Of a stretch of DNA of 64,000 bases, positions 8,833 to 18,200 are shown piece after piece. Each line of letters begins with the position of its first letter. Positions within the stretch are counted from its first letter, which is position 1. The translations under genes and the position numbers were made by a program. The notes under the pieces were generated by a model that saw only the letters and a program-made list of their open reading frames with translations, was not told the origin of the DNA and ran no database searches. The stretch comes from Phycobacter sedimenti (GTDB lineage Bacteria; Pseudomonadota; Alphaproteobacteria; Rhodobacterales; Rhodobacteraceae): positions 186,001 through 250,000 of the forward strand of contig NZ_JBBVGR010000005.1 in assembly GCF_038148855.1 (NCBI RefSeq), in the 5' to 3' direction.

Positions 8833-9297
8833 ATGGCTCAGTCGCATTCTGCATACAGCCCTTTCGACAAGGAAACTTGTGTGCGCGATTTTCTGAATGC
8901 CGCCTTTGGGGGCGCCTCTCCAGGCAAGATCGAGCGTTTCATCGTCGAAGGCGCTACCTATCGTGGTGCCGTCACCAGTGGGGAAGAACTCCCGATAACG
9001 GAATGGGCAGAGCTGGCTCATGTGGTGCGCGGGCTTATTGGCCGGACCGTATTCAGAGTGGAAAACAAGGTCGAAGAGCGCGATTGGATCTCGCTGCGGA
9101 TACATATCACGGCAACATGCCTTGCAACCGGCAAGGAGATCGAAACCTATGACTGTCTCATGGTTCGTTTCGAGGGCGACAAGATTGCCGAATACATTGG
9201 GCACATGGACTACATAAGCTTTTTCGAGCAGTTGGAACTGGTTCCCTCGGGCGCGCTGCATGCCTGCCTCAGCGGCCAAAGGCTTGTCTGGGAATAG
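8833..9297 (+). CDS. SnoaL-like / NTF2-fold protein
   Basis: Protein of 154 residues consistent with an NTF2-like cone fold: an N-terminal helix (FLNAAFGGASPGKIERFI), a central region with ISLRIHITATCLATGKEIETYD, and the strand CLMVRFEGDKIAEYIGHMD. Such proteins are enzymes or ligand binders; the exact role cannot be read. The ATG at 8833 was chosen because the upstream open frame overlaps the divergent DUF167 gene and is not protein-like. No clear ribosome binding site precedes it, so the start has moderate certainty. A second NTF2-like gene lies at the far end of the window. Confidence 0.72.
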   Translation: MAQSHSAYSPFDKETCVRDFLNAAFGGASPGKIERFIVEGATYRGAVTSGEELPITEWAELAHVVRGLIGRTVFRVENKVEERDWISLRIHITATCLATGKEIETYDCLMVRFEGDKIAEYIGHMDYISFFEQLELVPSGALHACLSGQRLVWE

Positions 9298-9520
9298 CTG
9301 GTCACAAGCCCGCGCCACTTAACTCTTTATCCTGCAGCGAAAACCTGGCTATCTTCACACGCGCCGATGGACCGGCGCGAATTGGCAGACCTCCCGGTCG
9401 GGGGCACGGGCTCAGCACACCCGCAAACACCACCCGGACCGACATGCCAGCCGGCCCTCACCCCCTTGAAACAGCTTGGCTGGCCAACATATAAACCACA
9501 AATGTAAAAAGGTTTCACAT

Positions 9521-10099
9521 ATGCCAGAACGCAATGACGCCGCCCTGGAGTTTCTTCTGACACGCCGGTCGCGGCCTGCAAAGACTCTGACTGCGCCAGC
9601 CCCCAGCCGCGAAGAGCTGTTGCCGCTTCTGACCGCTGCGGCGCGCACCCCGGACCACGGCAAGCTCGAACCCTGGCGCTTCATCGTGGTCGAAAAACCG
9701 GCCATGGCACGGCTGGCGGACCTGACAACCGCCGCAGGCGAGCGGCTTGGCAAATCGCGGGAAGACATCGCAAAGGGGCGCAGCCAGTTCGATCTGGGCC
9801 AACTTGCCGTTGTCGTGGTCGAGGTTCAGACCGAGAGTGCGAAGATTCCCCCAGTCGAGCAGACCTATTCTGCCGGCGCCGTTTGCCTGGCCCTTTTGAA
9901 TGCAGCCCTTGCTGCGGGCTGGGGCGCGAACTGGCTCTCCGGCTGGGTCAGTCACGACCGCCGGTTCTGCGAAGAGGCCTTCTCGCTCGCCCCCAATGAG
10001 CGCATTGCCGGGCTGATCCACATCGCAACCGAAGGCGCAAAACCACCCGAACGTCCGCGCCCGGACGTGGAACGCATTACCAGCTGGATGATTGAATGA
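9521..10099 (+). CDS. Nitroreductase family protein
   Basis: FMN-dependent oxidoreductase-like protein of 192 residues. The FMN phosphate-binding start LLTRRSRPAKTL (residues about 10-22) and AARTPDHGKLEPWRFIVV (about 40-57) are typical, as is GWGANWLSGW near residue 140. It resembles the YdjA type of short nitroreductases. It overlaps the downstream membrane protein gene by 4 bp (ATGA), which implies translational coupling. The AT-rich leader AATGTAAAAAGG before the ATG provides the ribosome binding site. The physiological substrate is unknown. Confidence 0.9.
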   Translation: MPERNDAALEFLLTRRSRPAKTLTAPAPSREELLPLLTAAARTPDHGKLEPWRFIVVEKPAMARLADLTTAAGERLGKSREDIAKGRSQFDLGQLAVVVVEVQTESAKIPPVEQTYSAGAVCLALLNAALAAGWGANWLSGWVSHDRRFCEEAFSLAPNERIAGLIHIATEGAKPPERPRPDVERITSWMIE

Positions 10100-10788
10100 T
10101 ATTTGACGCTTTTTTCAAGACGCTCGCCCAGACAGGGGACCCTCGCTTCCGCAAGGTTCTGATGCTTGGAGTCGGGCTGACGCTGGCCCTTTTGATGGGA
10201 ACCTATGTGCTTTTCTTCTTTGGGGTGCAGTGGCTGGTCGGCCCTCAGGTGACCCTCCCGATCCTCGGCGAAGTCACATGGCTGGACGATATCCTGTCCA
10301 TCGGTTCGATTTTCCTGATGATGGTCCTGTCGGTGTTCCTGATGATCCCGGTTGCATCGGCCATCACCTCGCTGTTTCTGGATGAGGTCGCACAGGCCGT
10401 GGAGGATCGGCACTACCCTCACCTGCCAAAAGCCACAGAGCCAAGCTTTTTGGAGGGGCTGCGGGATACGGTGAGCTTCCTTGGCGTGCTCGTCATCGCA
10501 AACCTCCTTGCGCTGGCGCTCTATTTCATGTTTCCGCCGGTGGCCATGTTCATTTTCTGGGGGCTGAACGGGTTCTTCCTGGGGCGGGAATACTTCACGC
10601 TTGCCGCGGCACGGCGCATCGGTCTGCCCGAGGCGCGCAGGATGCGCAGGCAGCACATTGGAACGATCTGGCTGGCGGGAACGCTGATGGCAATGCCGTT
10701 GTCGGTTCCCGTGTTGAACCTGGTCATTCCGATTTTGGGCGCCGCGACGTTCACCCATTTGTTTCACGGGCTGTATCGGCAAGGCTGA
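10096..10788 (+). CDS. EI24 domain / CysZ-like membrane protein
   Basis: Inner-membrane protein of 230 residues with four or five hydrophobic segments: about 22-45 (LGVGLTLALLMGTYVLFFF), 65-95, 125-160 and 195-220. It matches the EI24/CysZ (DUF540) family; in E. coli CysZ is a sulfate permease, but many alphaproteobacterial members are untested. Its start overlaps the nitroreductase stop, so the two are made from one transcript. A conserved FWGLNGFFLGREYF segment sits between the third and fourth hydrophobic regions. Confidence 0.85.
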   Translation: MIFDAFFKTLAQTGDPRFRKVLMLGVGLTLALLMGTYVLFFFGVQWLVGPQVTLPILGEVTWLDDILSIGSIFLMMVLSVFLMIPVASAITSLFLDEVAQAVEDRHYPHLPKATEPSFLEGLRDTVSFLGVLVIANLLALALYFMFPPVAMFIFWGLNGFFLGREYFTLAAARRIGLPEARRMRRQHIGTIWLAGTLMAMPLSVPVLNLVIPILGAATFTHLFHGLYRQG

Positions 10789-10869
10789 GGCACGGAAGCT
10801 CTACAGAGGCTCTCCCGCGGTTCTCCCTCGCCTGCGGCACACGGTCAGAAGCTGATGCCCCTTGGCAGA

Positions 10870-10910
10870 CTTGGGCCCGGCGGCGCGCCATGCGCGGCGC
10901 CGGGCCCAAG
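10870..10910. repeat. Long GC-rich inverted repeat between convergent genes
   Basis: Arms CTTGGGCCCGGCG (10870-10882) and CGCCGGGCCCAAG (10898-10910) are perfect 13-bp inverted repeats with a 15-base, itself palindromic, loop. A second small hairpin (GGCGGG/CCCGCC) lies near 10946-10962. The element sits between the convergent EI24 and DUF1467 genes and could block transcription from both sides, although no T tract follows. Its core 10896-10911 is repeated at 6080-6095. Confidence 0.6.
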
Positions 10911-10973
10911 GGGAGGAGATCTTTTCAGAAAAGACCGACGACGGGCGGGAGGCGCCCGCCTCATGTCTTCGGA

Positions 10974-11249
10974 TCAGCTCGGGTCGGGCAGGCGATCAAA
11001 CCAGTCGAAATCATTGACGCTGATCACACCGGACAGGATGATCCCTGCGACGATGGCCCAGATGACAAAAGAGGCGAAAGTGGTGATCCAGGCCTTTTGT
11101 TTGAGATAGTGGTTCTCGGGCGCCCCGGCGTGGGTTCCGGGCACGATCTCGCCTTTGTCCCCCTGAGTCTCCAGCCGGATCGGGATCACGATCAGAAAGG
11201 TCATGAACCAAATCACCGCATATAGCACCAGTCCGGATGTTATGCCCAT
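10974..11249 (-). CDS. DUF1467 family membrane protein
   Basis: Small membrane protein of 91 residues with two transmembrane helices (about 5-25 and 55-78) joined by a polar loop containing PIRLETQGDKGE and PGTHAGAPEN. This is the DUF1467 pattern, a family of unknown function found mainly in alphaproteobacteria, often beside methylmalonyl-CoA epimerase as here. The epimerase gene lies just upstream on the same strand, 54 bp away. Confidence 0.9.
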   Translation of the reverse strand: MGITSGLVLYAVIWFMTFLIVIPIRLETQGDKGEIVPGTHAGAPENHYLKQKAWITTFASFVIWAIVAGIILSGVISVNDFDWFDRLPDPS

Positions 11250-11303
11250 CGCCCCGTCACTCCAAAAGCTCCGCGCCCCAGTCGGCGCGGGCTACAGATA
11301 GGA

Positions 11304-11708
11304 TCAAACCTGCTCCAGTTCCACCAGGCAGCCGTTGAAATCCTTCGGATGAAGGAACAAAACCGGCTTGCCATGAGCGCCGATCTTCGGCTCGCCCGAT
11401 CCGAGCACCCGAGCGCCCTGCGCCTTCAAGTGATCGCGGGCTGCAAGGATGTCTTCCACCTCGTAGCAAACATGGTGAATGCCGCCCGACGGGTTCTTTT
11501 CCAGAAAGCCCTTGATCGGAGAGTCCTCACCCAGGGGGTACAGCAACTCAATCTTCGTGTTGGGGAGTTCGATGAACACAACGGTTACGCCATGATCCGG
11601 CTCATCCTGCGGCGCGCCGACCTTGGCGCCGAGGGCATCGCGATACTGGGCCGAAGCCGCCTCAAGGTCCGGCACGGCAATGGCAACATGGTTCAATCGA
11701 CCGATCAT
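11304..11708 (-). CDS. mce: Methylmalonyl-CoA epimerase
   Basis: Vicinal-oxygen-chelate enzyme of 134 residues interconverting the R and S forms of methylmalonyl-CoA, linking propionyl-CoA breakdown to succinyl-CoA. The metal-binding layout is visible: His at residue 7 (LNHVAIAVPD), GGIHHVCYEV near residue 77-86, and a late glutamate in FNGCLVELEQV. The ATG at 11708 has AGGAGA upstream; the open frame continues 34 codons further but those residues are not conserved-looking. DUF1467 follows. Confidence 0.92.
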   Translation of the reverse strand: MIGRLNHVAIAVPDLEAASAQYRDALGAKVGAPQDEPDHGVTVVFIELPNTKIELLYPLGEDSPIKGFLEKNPSGGIHHVCYEVEDILAARDHLKAQGARVLGSGEPKIGAHGKPVLFLHPKDFNGCLVELEQV

Positions 11709-11898
11709 GACGGGTGTTCTCCTCTGACATCCTGTTTCGCCCTTCAATACGGGCAGCAGGGTTCGGCTGGCAAGTGCGCCAAACCGCACGGGACGCGGCG
11801 TCCGGGCCAAAACCTCTCAAACATGTCCACCGCGCGTTAACCTGTAATTAGCCTCAAATCCATAGCGTCGAGCGCGTATCCCGCAAGGAGTATGAGTT

Positions 11899-12618
11899 AT
11901 GGACGATTCGGAACTGTTTGCTGCCGCCCAGCGTTTGCCCACCAAGCGGCGCCCCCTTCTTGGCCTGACCATTCTGGTGGTCGAGGACAGTCGCTTTGCC
12001 TGTGAGGCCTTGCGCCTTCTTTGCCTGCGAAGCGGCGCCCGCATTCGCCGCGCGGACTGTCTGAAATCGGCCCGCCGCCACCTGAAAGAATACCGCCCCT
12101 CCGTGGTGATTGCCGATGTGGGGCTGCCGGACGGCTCTGGCACCGAACTCATCTCCGAAATCAGCCGCGTCACACCTCGCGTCTCGGTGATCCTTGCGAT
12201 ATCAGGTGATGAAACCAAAGCCGCTGAGGCCATCGAGGCGGGAGCCGACGGTTTCCTGGCCAAACCCATCACCTCGCTCGCAGCCTTCCAGCAGGCGATC
12301 CTGTGCCGTCTGCCCGCCGACCGGCAGCCCGCGGGCCTGCAAGAGCTGACAGATGAAACAATCGAACCGGACCTCCTCGCCTTCCGCGACGACATGGCCC
12401 ATGCGGCCGATGTTCTGAGCGAAGACCAGGAAGGCAAGGCCCTCGACTACCTGGCGCAGTTCGTCGCCGGTGTGGCGCGAAGCGCAGGCGACGGCCCCCT
12501 GGCCAAAGCCGCCACGAACCTCGCCAAGTCCCGTATGGACGGCCTGCCGGTGGGCGCGGAAACCGCCATTCTGGCCGGAATGGTTCAGGAACGTCTCGAA
12601 CGGAAAATCGCAATCTGA
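11899..12618 (+). CDS. Orphan response regulator with receiver domain
   Basis: Protein of 239 residues. Residues about 23-140 form a receiver domain: acidic pair Glu29-Asp30, phospho-acceptor Asp73 in VVIADVGLPDG, Ser102 and Lys122 in FLAKP. The C-terminal 100 residues are helical and contain no recognisable DNA-binding or GGDEF/EAL output domain; they may act as a protein-interaction module resembling an Hpt-like helix bundle, although no catalytic histidine motif is clear. No histidine kinase gene lies nearby. A tiny membrane protein frame starts 1 bp after the stop. Confidence 0.88.
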   Translation: MDDSELFAAAQRLPTKRRPLLGLTILVVEDSRFACEALRLLCLRSGARIRRADCLKSARRHLKEYRPSVVIADVGLPDGSGTELISEISRVTPRVSVILAISGDETKAAEAIEAGADGFLAKPITSLAAFQQAILCRLPADRQPAGLQELTDETIEPDLLAFRDDMAHAADVLSEDQEGKALDYLAQFVAGVARSAGDGPLAKAATNLAKSRMDGLPVGAETAILAGMVQERLERKIAI

Positions 12619-12619
12619 C

Positions 12620-12760
12620 ATGCTCGAAGTAATACTGATCGCCCTGACCACCCTGGGCATCGCCCTCTACCTGCAGGCCCGCCAAGCCGCCCGTGGAATC
12701 AGAGAGAACCGAGATCGGCAAAGGAGCGAACCCCTAGTCATTTACAGTTCTGATCGGTGA
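12620..12760 (+). CDS. Possible 46-residue single-pass membrane protein
   Basis: An ATG one base after the response regulator stop opens a 46-codon frame. It encodes a hydrophobic N-terminus (VILIALTTLGIALYLQA) followed by a basic tail rich in Arg and Gln. This topology, the coupling to the upstream gene and the terminator 34 bp downstream support a real small gene. There is no family match to rely on, so it could be chance. Confidence 0.4.
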   Translation: MLEVILIALTTLGIALYLQARQAARGIRENRDRQRSEPLVIYSSDR

Positions 12761-12793
12761 AGCAGGCAGATTAAAAGCCGTCATCAAAACGAT

Positions 12794-12822
12794 AAGCCCG
12801 GAGACACGCCCCGGGCTTTTTC
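12794..12822 (+). terminator. Rho-independent terminator
   Basis: Stem AAGCCCGG (12794-12801) and CCGGGCTT (12811-12818) with a 9-base loop is followed by a run of T. It ends the response regulator transcript and faces the convergent aspS gene. Confidence 0.85.
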
Positions 12823-12846
12823 ATTTTCTGCGACCTGACGCGCGCA

Positions 12847-14868
12847 CTACTGGTCTTGCGGAATCACGCGCAGGCCCAGTTCCATCAGCTGCTCTGCCAT
12901 CGGCTCGCTGGGCGCCGACATCATCAGATCCTCGGCGCGCTGGTTCATCGGGAACATGATGACCTCGCGAATGTTCGCTTCATCCGCCAGGAGCATCACC
13001 ATGCGGTCAATGCCGGCCGCGCAGCCGCCGTGGGGCGGTGCGCCGTATTGGAAGGCGTTGACCATGCCACCAAAACGTTTCTCGACCTCTTCCTTGCCAT
13101 AACCTGCAATTTCAAAGGCCTTGAACATGATTTCCGGCTTGTGGTTCCGGATCGCGCCCGAGACCAGTTCATAGCCGTTGCAGGCCAGATCGTACTGGTA
13201 ACCATGCACCTTCAGCGGATCGCCTTCCAGCGCCTCCATCCCGCCCTGCGGCATCGAGAAGGGGTTGTGCTCGAAGTCGATCTTGCCGGTTTCCTCGTCC
13301 TGCTCGTAGATCGGGAAATCGACGATCCAGGCAAAGGCAAAGCGGTCCTTGTCGATGAGGCCCAGCTCTTCGCCGATCACATTGCGGGCGCGGCCCGCGA
13401 CAGCCTCAAACGCCTTGGGCTTGCCGCCAAGGAAGAAGGCCGCATCACCGACGCCAAGGCCCAGCTGCTGGCGAATGGCCTCGGTCCGCTCAGGGCCGAT
13501 GTTCTTGGCCAGCGGACCTGCGGCTTCCATGCCGGAAAAGTGTTTGGCATACACGGCGAACGCCGCGAGAGCATTCTTACTATTCTGTGCTTCTTCCAAT
13601 TCAACGACAGCCGCTTGGAGTTCGTTAGAGGCGTCTTTGTGTTTATCGATGAAGTTTTGGATTACTTCATGAAACTTCATAAAGTCATCATCATCCATAT
13701 CAACCAACACAGCATCTGAATTGGCCAGATTCATCAATACATCTAGTTCTTCTGCGGCTTTCTTGACGTCTTCTTGAAGGTTTTTCTCACGCCAGAAGAT
13801 ATAGCCCATGCCCGGCAGGCCTTCGCCCTGAGCGAATTTGTTCATCCGGTCGCAGAACTTGCGGCTGCCGCCCGTCGGTGCGGGGATGGCGCGCACTTCG
13901 GTGCCCTCCTGCTCCAGCAGTTTGGCGAAGATGGCAAAGCCCGAGCCGCGGAAATGTTCGGAACAATCCTGCATCTTGATCGGGTTGCGCAGGTCCGGCT
14001 TGTCGGTGCCGTACCATTTTGCGGCATCCTTGTAGGAGATCTGCGGCCATTCACTGTCGACCTTGCGGCCACCGCCGAACTCTTCGAACACGCCCTGCAT
14101 CACCGGCTGGATGGTATCAAAGACATCCTGCTGGGTGACAAAGGACATCTCCATATCAAGCTGGTAGAAGTCAGCGGGCGAACGGTCGGCGCGCGGGTCC
14201 TCGTCGCGGAAGCAGGGCGCGATCTGGAAATACTTGTCAAAGCCCGAGACCATCATCAGCTGCTTGAATTGCTGCGGCGCCTGCGGCAGGGCGTAGAACT
14301 TGCCCGGATGCAGGCGCGAGGGCACCAGGAAGTCGCGCGCCCCTTCGGGCGAAGATGCGGTGATGATCGGCGTCTGATATTCGTTGAAGCCCTTGTCCCA
14401 CATCCGCTTGCGGATCGACTGGATCATCTTCGAGCGCAGCACCATGTTGTTCTGCATCTTCTCGCGGCGCAGATCGAGGTAGCGATAGCGCAGGCGGGTT
14501 TCCTCGGGGTATTCCTGATCGCCAAAGACCATCAGCGGCAGTTCCTCGGCTTTGCCCAGAACCTCGATGTCGCGGATGAAGACTTCGATCTCACCGGTGG
14601 GGATCTTGGGATTCACCAGGCTTTCGTCGCGCGCCAGCACATTGCCATCGATGCGAATACACCATTCCGAGCGCACCTTTTCGATCTCGGCAAACACGGG
14701 GCTGTCCGGATCGGCCATGACCTGGGTGATGCCATAGTGGTCGCGCAGGTCGATGAACAACAGGCCGCCATGGTCGCGGACACGGTGGACCCAGCCGGAC
14801 AGGCGCACGGTCTCGCCCACGTTGGATTTGTTCAGTTCGGCGCAGGTATGGCTGCGATATGCGTGCAT
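12847..14868 (-). CDS. aspS: Aspartate--tRNA ligase with an extra internal domain
   Basis: Class II aminoacyl-tRNA synthetase of 673 residues, charging tRNA-Asp (possibly also tRNA-Asn). The order is an N-terminal anticodon-binding OB fold (residues 1-110), a catalytic core with motif 2 FRDEDPRADR at about 220, an inserted GAD domain, and motif 3 ending in GIDRM with Arg622. Typical bacterial AspRS is about 590 residues. The surplus is one block, residues 362-445, inside the GAD domain, between YIFWRE and GMEAAGPLAKN. That block is AT-rich and acidic (separate entry). The ATG at 14868 gives the canonical N-terminus; the frame is open far upstream by chance. carB is divergent. Confidence 0.96.
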   Translation of the reverse strand: MHAYRSHTCAELNKSNVGETVRLSGWVHRVRDHGGLLFIDLRDHYGITQVMADPDSPVFAEIEKVRSEWCIRIDGNVLARDESLVNPKIPTGEIEVFIRDIEVLGKAEELPLMVFGDQEYPEETRLRYRYLDLRREKMQNNMVLRSKMIQSIRKRMWDKGFNEYQTPIITASSPEGARDFLVPSRLHPGKFYALPQAPQQFKQLMMVSGFDKYFQIAPCFRDEDPRADRSPADFYQLDMEMSFVTQQDVFDTIQPVMQGVFEEFGGGRKVDSEWPQISYKDAAKWYGTDKPDLRNPIKMQDCSEHFRGSGFAIFAKLLEQEGTEVRAIPAPTGGSRKFCDRMNKFAQGEGLPGMGYIFWREKNLQEDVKKAAEELDVLMNLANSDAVLVDMDDDDFMKFHEVIQNFIDKHKDASNELQAAVVELEEAQNSKNALAAFAVYAKHFSGMEAAGPLAKNIGPERTEAIRQQLGLGVGDAAFFLGGKPKAFEAVAGRARNVIGEELGLIDKDRFAFAWIVDFPIYEQDEETGKIDFEHNPFSMPQGGMEALEGDPLKVHGYQYDLACNGYELVSGAIRNHKPEIMFKAFEIAGYGKEEVEKRFGGMVNAFQYGAPPHGGCAAGIDRMVMLLADEANIREVIMFPMNQRAEDLMMSAPSEPMAEQLMELGLRVIPQDQ
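13534..13785 (-). other. AT-rich 84-codon in-frame insertion within aspS
   Basis: A hand count gives 101 G+C in 240 bases over 13561-13800 (42%), whereas nearby aspS sequence at 13441-13500 is 42 of 60 (70%). The encoded block is helical, acidic (VDMDDDDF) and uses codons such as GAA, AAA, ATT and AAT unlike the flanks. It lies in the GAD domain and keeps the frame, so the enzyme is probably functional. Origin is unknown; acquisition from a low-GC source or an expanded lineage-specific loop are both possible. Confidence 0.8.
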
Positions 14869-15154
14869 GAGTTGGCCTCTTTTCGGCTGAAACGGGCAAT
14901 TGGGGTCGGAGGTCTTCCGAAAGCTTTGCGCCGATACACCTGCTGCGCCTGCGGAAGTCAAGGGCCGAGGCCGTTTACACCCGGTTTCGCCCCATCTGAG
15001 AGCCGTTTCAAGCCCTGCGGGGCACCTGTTCAAGCCGGGCCGAGCACCTGCGCGCGCGCCAAAGGGCCAAGGAATGCCGGTTTGCGCCAAGGCGGGATCC
15101 ATGCGACAAAAGCGGTAATTTGCAGCGCCGCCCCGATCCCCTTTGATCTCCCCC

Positions 15155-15182
15155 TTGCACCTTTTCGCTCTGTCCCTATAAC
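15155..15182 (+). promoter_or_regulatory. Predicted sigma-70 type promoter for carB
   Basis: TTGCAC (15155-15160) and TATAAC (15177-15182) are separated by 16 bp, placing transcription start near 15189 and leaving a leader of about 70 bases before carB. It lies in the 390-bp aspS-carB divergent region, in which I see no further gene. Confidence 0.55.
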
Positions 15183-15258
15183 GCAGGACAATTTGGGCGC
15201 TGGGGGCGCCCGATGACTCGACCCATATTCCGCACGCACAACCGAAGGAAGCAAGGCC

Positions 15259-18200
15259 ATGCCAAAAAGAACCGACATCCAGTCGATCATGATCATTGGT
15301 GCGGGGCCCATCATCATCGGGCAGGCCTGCGAATTCGACTATTCCGGCGCACAGGCCTGCAAGGCGCTGCGCGAAGAGGGCTACCGGGTGATCCTGGTGA
15401 ACTCGAACCCTGCGACGATCATGACCGATCCGGGCCTGGCCGATGCTACATACATCGAACCGATCACCCCCGAGGTGGTCGCCAAGATCATCGAAAAGGA
15501 ACGCCCCGACGCGCTCCTGCCGACCATGGGCGGGCAGACGGGCCTCAACACCTCGCTCGCGCTCGAAGAGATGGGCGTGTTGGAGAAATTCGGCGTCGAG
15601 ATGATCGGGGCCAAGCGTGAAGCCATTGAAATGGCAGAAGACCGCAAGCTGTTCCGCGAGGCGATGGATCGTCTGGGTCTTGAAAACCCGCGCGCCACAA
15701 TCATCACCGCCCCCACCCGCGAGAACGGCACCGCCGATCTTGAGGCGGGCGTCCAGCTGGCGCTTGATGCGCTGAACGAGGTCGGCCTGCCCGCCATCAT
15801 CCGCCCCGCCTTTACCCTGGGCGGCACCGGCGGCGGCGTGGCCTACAACCGCGAAGACTACATCCACTACTGCCGCTCAGGCATGGACGCATCGCCGGTG
15901 AACCAGATCCTGGTCGACGAAAGCCTGCTGGGCTGGAAAGAGTATGAAATGGAAGTGGTCCGCGACAAGGCGGACAACGCGATCATCGTCTGCTCGATCG
16001 AAAACGTGGACCCGATGGGTGTGCATACCGGTGATTCGATCACCGTCGCCCCGGCCCTGACGCTGACCGACAAGGAATACCAGATGATGCGCACCGCCTC
16101 GATCGAGGTGCTGCGCGAGATCGGCGTGGAAACCGGCGGCTCCAACGTACAGTGGGCGGTGAACCCTGCCGATGGCCGTATGGTCGTGATCGAGATGAAC
16201 CCGCGGGTGTCGCGCTCCTCCGCGCTGGCCTCCAAGGCGACCGGTTTCCCGATTGCCAAGATCGCCGCGAAACTGGCGGTGGGCTATACGCTCGACGAGC
16301 TGGACAACGACATCACCAAGGTGACGCCCGCGTCGTTCGAGCCCTCCATCGACTATGTCGTCACCAAGATCCCGAAATTCGCCTTTGAAAAGTTCCCCGG
16401 CTCCGAACCCTATCTCACCACCGCGATGAAATCCGTGGGCGAGGCGATGGCGATCGGCCGCACCATCCACGAAAGCATGCAAAAGGCCCTGGCCTCGATG
16501 GAATCGGGCCTGACCGGCTTTGACGAGGTTTCGATCCCCGGCATGACCGTGGGCCTCTGGGACGAAGCCAGCGGCGATGACAAGGCAGCCGTCATCAAGG
16601 CGATCAGCAAGCAGACCCCGGACCGGATGCGCACCATCGCCCAGGCCATGCGCCATGGGCTCAGCGATGATGAAATCCACAATGTTACCAAGTTCGACCC
16701 CTGGTTCTTGGCCCGCATCCGCGAGATCGTCGACGCCGAACGCAAGGTGCGCAAAGAAGGCCTGCCAATGCGCGAAGACGGCCTGCGTGCGCTCAAGATG
16801 CTGGGCTTTACCGATGCCCGCCTTGGCGCCCTGACCGGCCGGGATGAGGACAACGTGCGCCGCGCCCGTCAGAACCTTGGCGTCAATGCCGTGTTCAAGC
16901 GGATCGACACCTGCGCCGCCGAATTCGAAGCGCAGACCCCCTATATGTACTCCACCTATGAAACCCCGATGATGGGCGAAGTGGAATGCGAGGCGCGTCC
17001 TTCGGACCGCAAGAAGGTTGTGATCCTGGGCGGCGGCCCGAACCGGATCGGCCAGGGGATCGAGTTCGACTACTGCTGCTGTCACGCCTGCTATGCGCTG
17101 ACGGACGCCGGTTATGAAACCATCATGATCAACTGCAACCCGGAAACCGTGTCGACCGACTACGACACCTCGGACCGGCTGTATTTCGAACCGCTGACAT
17201 TTGAACACGTGATGGAGATCCTGCGCGCCGAACAGCAGAACGGCACACTGCACGGCGTCATCGTGCAGTTCGGCGGCCAGACCCCGCTGAAACTGGCCAA
17301 TGCGTTGCAGGACGAGGGCATTCCGATCCTCGGCACCACGCCAGATGCGATCGACCTGGCCGAAGACCGTGAGCGCTTCCAGGATCTGGTCAACAAGCTG
17401 GGCCTGAAACAGCCACATAACGGCATTGCCTCCACCGACGCTCAGGCGCTGGAAATAGCCAAGGAAATCGGCTTCCCGCTGGTGATCCGCCCCTCTTACG
17501 TTCTGGGCGGGCGCGCGATGGAGATCGTGCGCGACATGGACCAGCTGAAACGCTACATCGCTGAGGCCGTGGTGGTTTCAGGCGACAGCCCGGTGCTGCT
17601 CGACAGCTATCTGGCTGGCGCGGTGGAACTGGACGTGGACGCGATCTGCGATGGTACCGACGTGCATGTGGCGGGCATCATGCAGCACATCGAAGAGGCC
17701 GGGGTGCACTCGGGCGACAGCGCTTGTTCCCTGCCGCCCTACTCCCTGTCCAAGGACGTGATCGAAGAGATCAAGACCCAGACCCACGCGCTTGCCAAGG
17801 CACTGAATGTCGTTGGCCTGATGAACGTGCAGTTCGCGATCAAGGATGGCGAGATTTTCCTGATCGAGGTGAACCCGCGCGCCAGCCGGACCGTGCCCTT
17901 TGTCGCCAAGGCCACCGACAGCGCCATTGCCTCGATTGCCGCGCGCATCATGGCGGGCGAGAAGCTTTCGACCTTCCCGCAGCGCCCGCCCTATGAGCCA
18001 GACGCCGGCTATGACGTGGACGTGCCGATGGCCGATCCGATGACACTGGCCGACCCGAACATGCCCTGGTTCTCGGTCAAGGAAGCGGTGCTGCCCTTTG
18101 CCCGTTTCCCTGGCGTCGACACTCTCCTGGGCCCGGAAATGCGTTCCACCGGCGAGGTGATGGGCTGGGATCGTTCCTTTGCCGGGGCCTTCCTCAAGGC

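Noticed and set aside
12847..14868. Possible intein in aspS
   Set aside because: The 84-codon insertion lacks intein splice motifs and the usual Cys/Ser...HN boundary residues, and is too short.
14869..15867. Upstream extension of the aspS reading frame by about 330 codons
   Set aside because: It overlaps the divergent carB gene, lacks protein-like character, and the canonical AspRS N-terminus starts at 14868.
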